Part shown: piece after piece, positions 1-7,337 of the stretch
Layout: each line of letters begins with the position of its first letter
Numbering within the stretch: the stretch's first letter is position 1
Assembly (NCBI GenBank): GCA_902477365.1
Contig: CABSGW010000067.1
Location: forward strand, 1-11,016
Origin: an uncultured Prevotellaceae bacterium
GTDB lineage: Bacteria > Bacteroidota > Bacteroidia > Bacteroidales > Bacteroidaceae
Direction: 5' to 3'
Length of the DNA: 11,016 nucleotides
Made by a program: the position numbers and the translations under genes
The notes under the pieces: model-generated
Told to the model about the DNA's origin: nothing
The model's input: the letters and a program-made list of their open reading frames with translations, nothing else
The model's database searches: none

Positions 1-243
1 AATTTATTTTCAAAACAAATAATTTCAAACGAAACAATTCCATCATAAACAGAACAAAAACCGAAACAAAATACCAGCTCATTCCGCCCTCTGAACATAC
101 AATAAACATAGATAAATCAAGGTTAACAACTACCCTCATTCGGCCACCACACATCTTTGCCACACAAAACTTGACAACGAACACGGCTGTCCGCTCTTTT
201 TTTTGTATTTTTGCGACCAAAATCATAAGAATCAGACTTAACT
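1..243. other. Non-coding leader region upstream of ffh
   Basis: A/T-rich stretch without a credible gene on either strand; the only open frame here runs antisense into ffh and has low-complexity composition. A perfect Bacteroidetes-type -7 box (TATTTTTG, 206-213) sits 30 nt before the ffh start, but no TTTG occurs at the expected -33 distance, so the promoter call is partial. A TTTG at 156-159 and a CTTGAC at 170-175 are too far upstream to pair with it. I see no terminator or RNA gene in the rest. Confidence 0.6.
206..213 (+). promoter_or_regulatory. Putative -7 promoter box for ffh
   Basis: TATTTTTG matches the Bacteroidetes TAnnTTTG consensus exactly and would start transcription near 219-221, giving an mRNA leader of about 25 nt before the ATG at 244. 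The -33 TTTG element is missing. The match lies in a T-rich run, which makes a chance hit more likely. Confidence 0.4.
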
Positions 244-1566
244 ATGTTCGATAATTTAAGTGAAAGACTTGAACGTTCCTTCAAAATACTGAAAGGTGAA
301 GGACAAATCACAGAAATAAACGTTGCGGAAACGTTGAAAGATGTACGCAAAGCACTGCTTGATGCCGACGTCAACTACAAAGTAGCAAAAAGCTTTACCG
401 ACAAAGTAAAAGAGAAAGCGCTTGGACAGAATGTATTGACATCTGTAAAACCCGGCCAGTTGATGGTGAAAATTGTACACGACGAACTGGCAACCTTAAT
501 GGGAGGCGAAACAGCCGAGATGACCTTGAAAGGACATCCGGCCATTGTACTGATGTCTGGCTTGCAAGGTTCCGGTAAAACCACATTTTCAGGAAAGTTG
601 GCTTTATGGCAAAAGAACAAAAAGAACCGTAAACCACTGCTTGTTGCCTGCGACGTGTACCGCCCTGCCGCCATCGAACAGTTGAAAGTGCTTGGCGAGC
701 AAATAGGTGTCCCCGTATATAGCGAACCCGACAGTAAAGACCCTGTAAGCATTGCACAACATGCCATTCAGGAAGCTAAAGCCAAAGGGCACGACTTGGT
801 TATTGTGGATACGGCGGGTCGTTTAGCCATAGATGAGCAGATGATGCAGGAGATTACGGCCATCAAAGCAGCCATTACTCCTGATGAAACGTTGTTTGTG
901 GTTGACTCCATGACCGGACAGGATGCTGTTAATACGGCAAAAGAATTCAACGAACGCCTTGATTTCAACGGTGTTATCCTCACCAAACTGGACGGAGATA
1001 CCCGTGGTGGTGCGGCACTTTCAATCCGCACGGTTGTTGACAAACCCATCAAGTTTGTGGGAACCGGCGAAAAGATGGAAGCTTTCGACCAATTCCACCC
1101 CTCGCGTATGGCTGACCGTATTCTCGGTATGGGCGACATCGTTTCGTTGGTTGAAAAAGCACAAGAACAATACGACGAAGAAGAGGCACGCCGCCTGCAG
1201 AAGAAAATCGCCAAAAACCAATTTGACTTCAACGACTTCCTGAATCAAATCCAGCAAATAAAGAAGATGGGTAACCTGAAAGAGCTGGCTTCCATGATTC
1301 CGGGTGTGGGCAAGGCTATCAAAGATATTGACATTGACGACAATGCTTTCAAAAGTATCGAGGCTATCATTCATTCCATGACACCGAAAGAGCGTTCGAA
1401 TCCTGAAATTTTGAACGGAAGCAGACGGCAACGTATTGCCAAAGGTTCAGGAACAAACTTGCAAGAGGTAAACCGGCTTATCAAACAATTCGACCAAACA
1501 CGTAAAATGATGAAAATGGTAACCAGTAGTAAAATGGGCAAAATGATGCCTAAACTGAAAAAATAA
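244..1566 (+). CDS. ffh: Signal recognition particle GTPase Ffh (SRP54)
   Basis: Cytosolic GTPase of the signal recognition particle. With 4.5S RNA it binds signal sequences of nascent membrane and exported proteins and delivers the ribosome to the receptor FtsY. The 440-residue protein is full length for the bacterial family. Visible in order: an N domain (about 1-90); a G domain with P-loop GLQGSGKTT (106-114), DVYRPAA (137-143), DTAGR (189-193) and TKLDG (247-251); and a methionine-rich M domain (about 310-440) with the RNA-binding motif SRRQRIAKGSG (393-403) and a Met/Lys-rich tail. The ATG at 244 gives the canonical N-terminus MFDNLSERL. It appears to be a single-gene transcript: a -7 box lies at 206-213 and a terminator at 1578-1612. 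Nothing about the sequence is unusual, and identification is secure. Confidence 0.98.
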   Translation: MFDNLSERLERSFKILKGEGQITEINVAETLKDVRKALLDADVNYKVAKSFTDKVKEKALGQNVLTSVKPGQLMVKIVHDELATLMGGETAEMTLKGHPAIVLMSGLQGSGKTTFSGKLALWQKNKKNRKPLLVACDVYRPAAIEQLKVLGEQIGVPVYSEPDSKDPVSIAQHAIQEAKAKGHDLVIVDTAGRLAIDEQMMQEITAIKAAITPDETLFVVDSMTGQDAVNTAKEFNERLDFNGVILTKLDGDTRGGAALSIRTVVDKPIKFVGTGEKMEAFDQFHPSRMADRILGMGDIVSLVEKAQEQYDEEEARRLQKKIAKNQFDFNDFLNQIQQIKKMGNLKELASMIPGVGKAIKDIDIDDNAFKSIEAIIHSMTPKERSNPEILNGSRRQRIAKGSGTNLQEVNRLIKQFDQTRKMMKMVTSSKMGKMMPKLKK

Positions 1567-1577
1567 CACCCCAAAGC

Positions 1578-1612
1578 ATAACGGAGAAAGCAATCGCCTT
1601 CTCCGTTATTTT
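1578..1612 (+). terminator. Rho-independent terminator of ffh
   Basis: An 11-bp perfect inverted repeat (ATAACGGAGAA at 1578-1588 with its complement at 1599-1609) encloses a 10-nt loop and runs into TTTT, 12 nt after the ffh stop. This is a classic intrinsic terminator on the plus strand. Confidence 0.85.
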
Positions 1613-1622
1613 ATGAATATTA

Positions 1623-1639
1623 TCCCATCGATAATGGGA
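1623..1639. repeat. Short inverted repeat between ffh and folD
   Basis: TCCCAT and ATGGGA form 6-bp arms around a 5-nt spacer, about 55 nt upstream of the folD -7 box. It could be a small operator or chance; no T tract follows, so it is not a terminator. Confidence 0.3.
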
Positions 1640-1692
1640 CATGGAAATTACACTTTACCCATTCCGTATCTTCAACTTTCATTTTTTATTCC

Positions 1693-1700
1693 TATCTTTG
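1693..1700 (+). promoter_or_regulatory. Putative -7 promoter box for folD
   Basis: TATCTTTG is an exact TAnnTTTG match, 40 nt before the folD ATG and downstream of the ffh terminator, which is where a promoter would be expected. No TTTG lies at the -33 distance (near 1669-1672). Predicted start of transcription is near 1706. Confidence 0.5.
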
Positions 1701-1740
1701 CTAAACTAGCAAAAAGAATAACCAACAAAAGATAGACACT

Positions 1741-2607
1741 ATGCAATTAATTGATGGAAAAGCCGTTTCTGAAAAGATAAAGCAGGAAATTGCAACCGAA
1801 GTTGCAACCATAGTGGCCAACGGAGGTAAACGTCCCCACTTGGCAGCTATTCTGGTAGGCCATGACGGCGGAAGCGAAACTTACGTTGCAAACAAAGTAA
1901 AGGCATGTGAAGCCTGCGGGTTTAAATCTTCGCTTATCCGGTACGAGGAGGACATCACCGAACAAGAATTGTTGGATAAAGTGAAAGCGTTGAACGAGGA
2001 TGACGATGTAGACGGATTCATCGTTCAACTGCCATTGCCCAGACACATTTCCGCACAAAAAGTCATTGAGACCATAGACTACCGGAAAGACGTCGACGGA
2101 TTCCACCCTATCAATGTTGGACGCATGGCCATCGGGTTGCCTTGTTACCTGTCAGCAACCCCCAAGCTATTGAAACGTTACAGTATTCAAACCTCAGGCA
2201 AGAAATGCGTTATTCTTGGACGTAGTAACATTGTTGGAAAACCCATGGCACAACTTATGATGCAAAAAGAATATGGAGACGCCACCGTTACCGTATGCCA
2301 TAGTCGTAGTACCACACTCAAAGAGGAATGCCGACAGGCTGACATCATAATTGCTGCTATCGGTATCCCTAACTTTGTAACGGCCGACATGGTGAAAGAA
2401 GGAGCTGTAGTAATTGATGTAGGAACAACACGAGTGGCCGATACCAGCCGCAAAAGCGGTTTCCGATTGAACGGTGATGTTCATTTTGAAGAAGTGGCCT
2501 CAAAATGCGCTTACATTACCCCTGTTCCGGGCGGCGTTGGCCCTATGACCATTTGCATGTTGATGCAAAACACATTATCGGCAGGGAAAAAGGATATTTA
2601 TCAATAA
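1741..2607 (+). CDS. folD: Bifunctional methylenetetrahydrofolate dehydrogenase/cyclohydrolase FolD
   Basis: Oxidises 5,10-methylene-THF with NADP to the methenyl form and hydrolyses this to 10-formyl-THF, supplying one-carbon units for purine and fMet-tRNA synthesis in the cytosol. Family hallmarks are present: the Y48-x3-K52 catalytic pair in SETYVANKVKA, QLPLP (96-100), KDVDGFHP (116-123), the Rossmann-fold motif GRSNIVGKP (160-168) and PGGVGPMT (263-270). Length (288 aa) fits the family. One oddity: after the active-site loop PCYLSATP (134-141) the chain goes straight to KLLKRY. Homologues have several extra residues including a conserved Gly-Ile/Val there, so about four residues seem to be missing in frame. 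The ATG at 1741 lies 40 nt past a -7 box, and a strong terminator follows the stop directly. Confidence 0.96.
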   Translation: MQLIDGKAVSEKIKQEIATEVATIVANGGKRPHLAAILVGHDGGSETYVANKVKACEACGFKSSLIRYEEDITEQELLDKVKALNEDDDVDGFIVQLPLPRHISAQKVIETIDYRKDVDGFHPINVGRMAIGLPCYLSATPKLLKRYSIQTSGKKCVILGRSNIVGKPMAQLMMQKEYGDATVTVCHSRSTTLKEECRQADIIIAAIGIPNFVTADMVKEGAVVIDVGTTRVADTSRKSGFRLNGDVHFEEVASKCAYITPVPGGVGPMTICMLMQNTLSAGKKDIYQ

Positions 2608-2608
2608 T

Positions 2609-2656
2609 AAAACGGTTTCCCCCTTCCGTCATGGACAAGAAGGGGGAAACCGTTTT
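2609..2656. terminator. Bidirectional terminator between folD and the S9 peptidase gene
   Basis: A perfect 17-bp stem (2609-2625 with 2640-2656) carries a 14-nt loop. The stem begins with AAAA and ends with TTTT, so both strands yield a hairpin followed by a U tract. It starts one base after the folD stop and lies 14 nt from the stop of the convergent peptidase gene, so it serves both transcripts. Confidence 0.93.
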
Positions 2657-2670
2657 CTCACAAGCTTTCA

Positions 2671-4755
2671 TTACTTCTTTAAATGACGGTTGAAGAATTC
2701 ATAGAGGCGATGAATTTCATAACTTCCACCAAGACCGTGCCCCTTGCCTGGGAAATAAATTTGTTCGAACATCTTATTTGCCTTGACCAATGCATCGGCT
2801 ACCTGAAGCGAAGAAGCCGGATCGACATTATTGTCTATTTCACCGTTCACAAGCAGTAAAGCCCCTTTGAGTAACGATGCGTTATCTACGTTAGACGAAC
2901 GACTGTACGCCTCATCTACCGGATAGCCCATCCAAAGCTCGTTCCACCAAACTTTGTCCATGCGATTATCGTGACATCCGCAAAAAGAGACTGCTGCTTT
3001 ATAAAAGTCATGATGGAAAAGAAGTGCGGCCAACGCATTCTGCCCGCCAGCCGACCAACCGTAAATACCCACACGGTCAACATCCATATACTTATAACGC
3101 TTTGCAGCTGCCCGTATCCACGCAATACGATCGGGGAAACCGGCATCTTTCAAGTTCTTCCAGCACACATCATGAAAGGCTTTCGAACGATTGTTCGTTC
3201 CCATTCCGTCTATTTTCACCACAATATAGCCTTGCTCGGCAAGCGACTGCATGTAGTAACTGATAGCATGGAAATCTTTAGGCACATGCGAATCGTGCGG
3301 ACCGGCATAAATATCCTCTATCACAGGATACGATTTTGAGGGATCGAAATTGCGCGGACGATGTATGGTACCCCAAATCTCCGTCTTACCGTCACGGCCT
3401 TTAGCATGGAACACTTCCGGCATTTGCCAACCGGCAGCTACCAGATCACTCACATCGGCACGTTCCAATACACAGATCTCCTTTCCGTCAACCGTACGGC
3501 GCAATCGGCTGACAGGGGGCATGTCCGGACGCGAACAGACATCGACAAAATAAGCACGGTCGGCAGAAAAAGATACCACGTGATTCCCATTTTCAGGTGT
3601 CAGATCGGTCAGTTCAGACCCGTCGAGAGCGACACGGCAATAATGCATATTATAAGGATCTTCACCTTTCTTTCGTCCAGACGCCATCAAATAGACCATA
3701 CCTGCCTGCTCGTCCACCAAATCCACACGGCGCACTACCCACTCTCCACGGGTAATTTGTTTCCGCACTTCACCCGTAGAACCGTCAAGCGCATAAAGGT
3801 GCCTCCATCCGTCACGCTCCGAGAGCCAAAGCATCCAACGACCGTCATCCAAATCATGGCGGTAATTATTAATATAAGAAACAAAAGTCTTAGACTGCTC
3901 GTCAGCAATATGATGTATCCGTCCCGTAGTGGCATCTACCTCAGCAACCACATAACGCTGATGCCCACGTTCATTAAATTCGAAAGTAAAAGCACGACTG
4001 TCGGCACGCCACCCTGTCAGAAATAGCGCATATTGGTTTTCGTAAAGGCGCGTATCGAGCGGAACAACTTTGCAGCTATCCACATCAATCAGCACCGGCA
4101 GACGAACTGGCAATACATCGCCCGGCTTAGCATAATCAATCCACTGCAATCGAGGTTGTACCTGGTCGGCCGGTCGTGACTCGAGTAATGGAATGCGGCG
4201 TGTCTCTGCCTTGCGTGTAACTGTTGCTGCAAGACGCCGCGAATCGGGCGACCATATCAAATAACTATCATAGGGACGTTCAAACGTACCATCATGGGTT
4301 AAAACCGTCTCTGCACCTTCTTTTCCGTTTTCAATCGTCCGTACACAAATATTATGATCGCGCACATAAGCTACCCGCTTTCCGTCAGGCGACAGGTGAC
4401 GGCCATTGTTAGGTGCACCTTGATACTTCTCCGGTTTCTTCTCCGTTTTCAGACTGTCAGGAAACAAGGTGCGTATCTCCTCGAAAGTATTACCCCGTTG
4501 TTTTTTTCCGGTTTCAGCATCAACGAGGTAAAAAGCCTTACCTCCACGTTCATTATTTTCGTACCAGAAAAGATGTGAGCGGCCAAGCCAGTGCGCCTTC
4601 ACGGCAGAAGAATATACCCGTTGTCCAAGGCGATACAATGTATCAGACTTTTCATAATTTTCAAATGCCTCTTTCCCCTCAGGAGGATTACCAGCACAAA
4701 CCGTAAGGCTAAATGCAAAAGCGGAACTCACCGCCAAGAATGTCTTGATATTCAT
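2671..4755 (-). CDS. Secreted S9-family serine peptidase with DPP IV-like beta-propeller
   Basis: Prolyl-oligopeptidase-type enzyme, probably periplasmic. It would trim peptides after a beta-propeller gate, though the substrate is unknown. The N-terminal 22 or so residues form a signal peptide (MNIKTFLAVSSAFAFSLTVC); V precedes C20, so this is not a good lipobox. Residues about 90-440 are propeller blades of the DPPIV_N type (LSPDGKRVAY, IWSPDSRRLA). The C-terminal alpha/beta-hydrolase domain holds the triad: S568 in GWSAGG, D641 in GEIDNN and H673 in GKGHGLGG. The paired-Glu motif that anchors substrate N-termini in true DPP IV (YEEE-like) is not visible where expected, so strict dipeptidyl activity is doubtful. 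Length of 694 aa is normal for the family. It is monocistronic, convergent with folD and divergent from the sigma operon. A weak TAGATTTA (4782-4775) lies upstream as a possible -7 box. Confidence 0.9.
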   Translation of the reverse strand: MNIKTFLAVSSAFAFSLTVCAGNPPEGKEAFENYEKSDTLYRLGQRVYSSAVKAHWLGRSHLFWYENNERGGKAFYLVDAETGKKQRGNTFEEIRTLFPDSLKTEKKPEKYQGAPNNGRHLSPDGKRVAYVRDHNICVRTIENGKEGAETVLTHDGTFERPYDSYLIWSPDSRRLAATVTRKAETRRIPLLESRPADQVQPRLQWIDYAKPGDVLPVRLPVLIDVDSCKVVPLDTRLYENQYALFLTGWRADSRAFTFEFNERGHQRYVVAEVDATTGRIHHIADEQSKTFVSYINNYRHDLDDGRWMLWLSERDGWRHLYALDGSTGEVRKQITRGEWVVRRVDLVDEQAGMVYLMASGRKKGEDPYNMHYCRVALDGSELTDLTPENGNHVVSFSADRAYFVDVCSRPDMPPVSRLRRTVDGKEICVLERADVSDLVAAGWQMPEVFHAKGRDGKTEIWGTIHRPRNFDPSKSYPVIEDIYAGPHDSHVPKDFHAISYYMQSLAEQGYIVVKIDGMGTNNRSKAFHDVCWKNLKDAGFPDRIAWIRAAAKRYKYMDVDRVGIYGWSAGGQNALAALLFHHDFYKAAVSFCGCHDNRMDKVWWNELWMGYPVDEAYSRSSNVDNASLLKGALLLVNGEIDNNVDPASSLQVADALVKANKMFEQIYFPGKGHGLGGSYEIHRLYEFFNRHLKK

Positions 4756-4809
4756 AATTACAAATGAGGTTTGCTAAATCTAAGCGTAAAATTACAACTT
4801 ATTACCAAT

Positions 4810-4836
4810 AAAGGAACTCCTTTTGGGTAAAAGGAG
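4810..4836 (+). promoter_or_regulatory. Overlapping inverted repeats upstream of the sigma factor gene
   Basis: Two repeats share one arm. AAAGGA/TCCTTT (4810-4815 and 4818-4823) has a 2-nt spacer, as a DNA-level palindrome would. CTCCTTTT/AAAAGGAG (4817-4824 and 4829-4836) is an 8-bp perfect hairpin with a GGGT loop. The right arm of the second covers most of AAGGAGG (4831-4837), a Shine-Dalgarno-like sequence 10 nt before the GTG at 4848. It may be an operator between the divergent genes or a hairpin that hides the ribosome site. Confidence 0.5.
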
Positions 4837-4847
4837 GTATATTTATC

Positions 4848-5456
4848 GTGCCTAAATCAATAAAAAAGGCCATCGCACGTTTTTTATCTGAAATGGATGT
4901 CACATTCATCTCAAATGCGTGTCATATAAGTAGTATGGAAGTGAGTGAATTTGAAAAGCTGGCAAAAACACTTCGCCCTCTATTATTAGTACGAGCAAAG
5001 CGAATGTTGCCCAATGACGAAGCCGAAGACATGGTACAAGATACCCTGTGTAAACTTTGGCTCATCCGGCAGCGTTTAGGTTCTTATCAGAGCAAAGAAG
5101 CATTGGCCTACACCATACAGCGCAATCTGATTCTGAACCACATACGCAACAACCACTTACCCACACTATCCATTGACGAAAATCCAGAAGCCTATGCCCT
5201 AAAGGAAGAAACCAGATCAACAGACGAGGAAGAAAAGAAACTCCAGCAATTACAGTTCCTCATCAGCGAACTGCCCGATACACAACAGACCATACTGCGC
5301 ATGAAGCATATTGACGGACTTGAAATAGAAGAAATAATGCGCATCACAGGCTGTTCGTATGACGCCGTCAGAGCCAACCTAAGCCGTGCACGCCGAAAAA
5401 TAAGAGATCAATTTTTACAAAAAACAAATCAAGATGAACAATCGCCTGCAAATTAA
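4848..5456 (+). CDS. ECF-type RNA polymerase sigma-70 factor
   Basis: Directs core RNA polymerase to a small regulon. Region 2 is visible with AEDMVQDTLCKLW (about 59-71) and the following TIQRNLILNHIR segment. Region 4 is visible with a helix-turn-helix (about 157-186, GLEIEEIMRITGCSYDAVRANL). No region 1 or 3 is present, as in ECF factors. The start is uncertain: GTG at 4848 has an unusually perfect AAGGAGG 10 nt upstream, but the 29 residues it adds lie outside any conserved domain. ATG at 4893 or, most family-like, ATG at 4935 (MEVSEFEKL, 173 aa) are alternatives. The gene's 3' end overlaps the next gene by 23 nt, implying translational coupling with its probable anti-sigma partner. It is divergent from the S9 peptidase and is likely autoregulated. 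Confidence 0.88.
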   Translation: MPKSIKKAIARFLSEMDVTFISNACHISSMEVSEFEKLAKTLRPLLLVRAKRMLPNDEAEDMVQDTLCKLWLIRQRLGSYQSKEALAYTIQRNLILNHIRNNHLPTLSIDENPEAYALKEETRSTDEEEKKLQQLQFLISELPDTQQTILRMKHIDGLEIEEIMRITGCSYDAVRANLSRARRKIRDQFLQKTNQDEQSPAN

Positions 5457-5985
5457 CGACCAAAACGTTCAAGACTATCTGAATAGGTTTTTCGATGGTA
5501 CGACGTCGAATGCCGAAGAACAGGCTCTCTATGCATACTTTCGACGCAATCGCCTGCCTGCAGATATTGCTCCCTACCAACAACTATTTGCCTATTTCGA
5601 AAATGGGCTGGACACCACTCAACCCACCAAGCAGCTCCATCGCCCCATACACCAACGCCGATGGGTGGTTACCGCCATGGGGATTGCAGCTCTATTCATA
5701 CTAACCTATTCCATCATATGGGGCATCAAACTACACCAGCATCACAGACTTTATGCACAATATGAAGGAAGTTTCCGTATTGAAAACGGTAAAAAAATTA
5801 CGGATATCAAGCAGTTGCTTCCTTATATTAAACAAGCGGAACAAACAGCAGACTCACTCTATAAGGAAGGTGAAATACTCATCACCCAACAAGCCCAACA
5901 AAGAGAACAATTACACACCGAACTCTCAAAACATATAGACGATCCTGAATTTCAAAAAGAAATAGACTGGATGCTTGAACCCTAA
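5434..5985 (+). CDS. Single-TM putative anti-sigma/sensor protein
   Basis: Probably holds the ECF factor at the inner membrane until a signal arrives; this is inferred from position and architecture. The N-terminal 60 residues (VQDYLNRFFDGTTSNAEEQALYAYF segment, 12-36) resemble the cytosolic domain of membrane proteins encoded next to ECF sigmas in Bacteroidota. No zinc-binding HxxxCxxC is present. One TM helix spans about 77-99 (WVVTAMGIAALFILTYSIIWG), with basic residues just before it, giving N-in/C-out topology. The periplasmic part (100-183) is charged and likely alpha-helical, rich in Gln and Glu, and may be a coiled coil. It starts inside the sigma gene (23-nt overlap). It lacks a FecR domain, so a TonB-linked sugar-sensing role is less likely. 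Function is not proven by sequence. Confidence 0.7.
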   Translation: MNNRLQINDQNVQDYLNRFFDGTTSNAEEQALYAYFRRNRLPADIAPYQQLFAYFENGLDTTQPTKQLHRPIHQRRWVVTAMGIAALFILTYSIIWGIKLHQHHRLYAQYEGSFRIENGKKITDIKQLLPYIKQAEQTADSLYKEGEILITQQAQQREQLHTELSKHIDDPEFQKEIDWMLEP

Positions 5986-5998
5986 ATAGTTGAACCTT

Positions 5999-6391
5999 AT
6001 GAAACAGTTTCTCATTCTTTTCTGTATCACCATATTCAGCCATATGACCATACATGCCCAACAACGAATTGACAACATCATTGACGACCTGTCAACGACG
6101 GAATCTTCTATCACGTTTACATCTACCATTAAACGTAATCCCAAAACACGCTCCATCCTCTCTATTCAAAAAGATCTGGAGTTTTCGAACAGCCACCTTG
6201 TAAATCAACTGAAAAATGCATTTAAAGCCGAGGCCAAAAATGCCGCACACACCAAGTTGACAAACGAAAACGGAGAACAACATCATTTGTTGCACTTCAA
6301 CCAAAAAGGAAAAAAAAGTCTCTACCTGCTTATTACCAATGAAGAACGGCATCAGGGTAAAGTTACCATTATCGTAAAATATACCAAATAA
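5999..6391 (+). CDS. Small exported protein of unknown function (DUF5024-like)
   Basis: A 130-residue protein with a clear Sec signal peptide: MKQFLILFCITIFSHMTIHA, with likely cleavage before QQRIDNII. The mature part is about 110 residues. It is basic and Asn/Lys/Thr-rich, begins with a conserved-looking RIDNIIDDL helix and ends in short beta segments (KKSLYLLITNEE, KVTIIVKYTK). It resembles small periplasmic proteins (DUF5024 type) that accompany ECF sigma operons in Bacteroides, but I am not certain of the family. I chose the ATG at 5999 because the in-frame TTG at 5990 would add only NL-like residues before the signal peptide. It lies 13 nt after the upstream stop and 17 nt before the next gene, clearly within the same operon. 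A periplasmic ligand or effector of the sigma system is plausible but inferred. Confidence 0.75.
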   Translation: MKQFLILFCITIFSHMTIHAQQRIDNIIDDLSTTESSITFTSTIKRNPKTRSILSIQKDLEFSNSHLVNQLKNAFKAEAKNAAHTKLTNENGEQHHLLHFNQKGKKSLYLLITNEERHQGKVTIIVKYTK

Positions 6392-6408
6392 CTTAATACA
6401 CAAACATT

Positions 6409-7221
6409 ATGCAAAAACTCAATTTATTCATCGTTATGATATTATGTATCGCATGTTCCAGTAGCAAGAAAGTGACCGAAACGCTTGATTCGCCCATGGC
6501 TGATTTCTCGGATAATACCGTCATAACAAAATCATTCCCTTTGAAGAACGCTGAAAAACTGAATGCAAATTTCGTTGGTACAATCCATTATACGCAAGGA
6601 AAACACTACAAATGTTCTGCCTCAGGAAAGTCACAGTTTATTAACCAACTGGAAATCTACGAGGAGGGTAACACTTTGTACATCAAAGATCAGAGCAAGA
6701 GTAAACAGAAAGCAAAAATCGATATTTATATCACAACTCCAACACTTAATGCATTATACAGCAACGGCGTAAGTAATTTCAAAGCCGAAATGCCCTTAAC
6801 CCTTAAAGACATAACCATAGACAACAACGGAGTAGGAAGTGTTGATATATCCGAAGTAACTTGCCAAACAGCCCATATCAATACCCGAGGAGTGGGCAGT
6901 CTGACCATGAATTTCAAAAAAGCCAATAGCCTCAATGCCAACATCAGCGGTGTTGGAAACTTTACCTGCAAAGCGAATGCCAATACGGTTACTGTTAAGA
7001 ACTCTGGAGTAGGAAACGTGAAACTAGACACTAAATCAGCTCACACCAGTGTATCCAACAGCGGCGTAGGCAATCTATCACTATCAGTTGACTGTAACAA
7101 CCTGGAGGTAATTAACAGCAGCGTGGGCAGTATTACGGTAAGTGGCACAGCCGATAAGGTATCGATCAAAGGAGGAGGCGTAAGCCGTATCAAAACCTCC
7201 AAATTAAATAAAGGCGAATAA
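6409..7221 (+). CDS. DUF2807 (GIN-domain) beta-solenoid lipoprotein
   Basis: A predicted periplasm-facing outer-membrane lipoprotein. The signal peptide ends in lipobox C-I-A-C16, and the following SSSKK lacks the acidic surface-export signal known in Bacteroides. Residues about 40-255 match the DUF2807/head-GIN pattern (SFPLKNAEKLNANFVGTIHY and IDIYITTPTLNALYSNGVSNF). From residue 120 the chain repeats about every 19-21 residues around a G-V-G/S turn at 120, 141, 161, 181, 200, 219, 238 (S-V-G) and 257. This fits an eight-rung right-handed beta-helix. Such proteins are annotated as putative auto-transporter adhesins, but no transporter domain is present. As the last gene of the sigma operon, it is a likely envelope effector of that system. 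No clear intrinsic terminator follows. Confidence 0.85.
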   Translation: MQKLNLFIVMILCIACSSSKKVTETLDSPMADFSDNTVITKSFPLKNAEKLNANFVGTIHYTQGKHYKCSASGKSQFINQLEIYEEGNTLYIKDQSKSKQKAKIDIYITTPTLNALYSNGVSNFKAEMPLTLKDITIDNNGVGSVDISEVTCQTAHINTRGVGSLTMNFKKANSLNANISGVGNFTCKANANTVTVKNSGVGNVKLDTKSAHTSVSNSGVGNLSLSVDCNNLEVINSSVGSITVSGTADKVSIKGGGVSRIKTSKLNKGE

Positions 7222-7278
7222 AAAATAAACTACAATCACGTTCTTTTTTACACCAAAGCATAAAAATTACGCGAAATA

Positions 7279-7310
7279 TTTGGTCTTTTCAGAAAAACCT
7301 ACTACCTTTG
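7279..7310 (+). promoter_or_regulatory. Bacteroidetes-type promoter of tRNA-His
   Basis: TTTG (7279-7282), a 20-nt spacer and TACCTTTG (7303-7310) fit the -33/-7 consensus of the Bacteroidetes primary sigma factor exactly. Transcription would start near 7316, about 20 nt before the mature tRNA 5' end. Confidence 0.85.
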
Positions 7311-7337
7311 CATCGCTTTCGAAAAGGAAGTTACGAT

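Noticed and set aside
1..243. Partial gene end at the left edge
   Set aside because: No long frame enters from the left edge on either strand with plausible composition; stops are frequent in all frames.
3361..4026. A 221-codon open frame on the plus strand opposite the S9 peptidase gene, plus several shorter ones
   Set aside because: It lies fully antisense to a well-supported peptidase with intact motifs, has Thr/Arg/His-rich composition without any domain, and arises from codon bias of the real gene.
6726..7031. A minus-strand open frame with regular repeats (LPTP spacing) opposite the DUF2807 gene
   Set aside because: The periodicity is the mirror of the beta-helix repeat in the real gene and the frame lacks a start context or domain.
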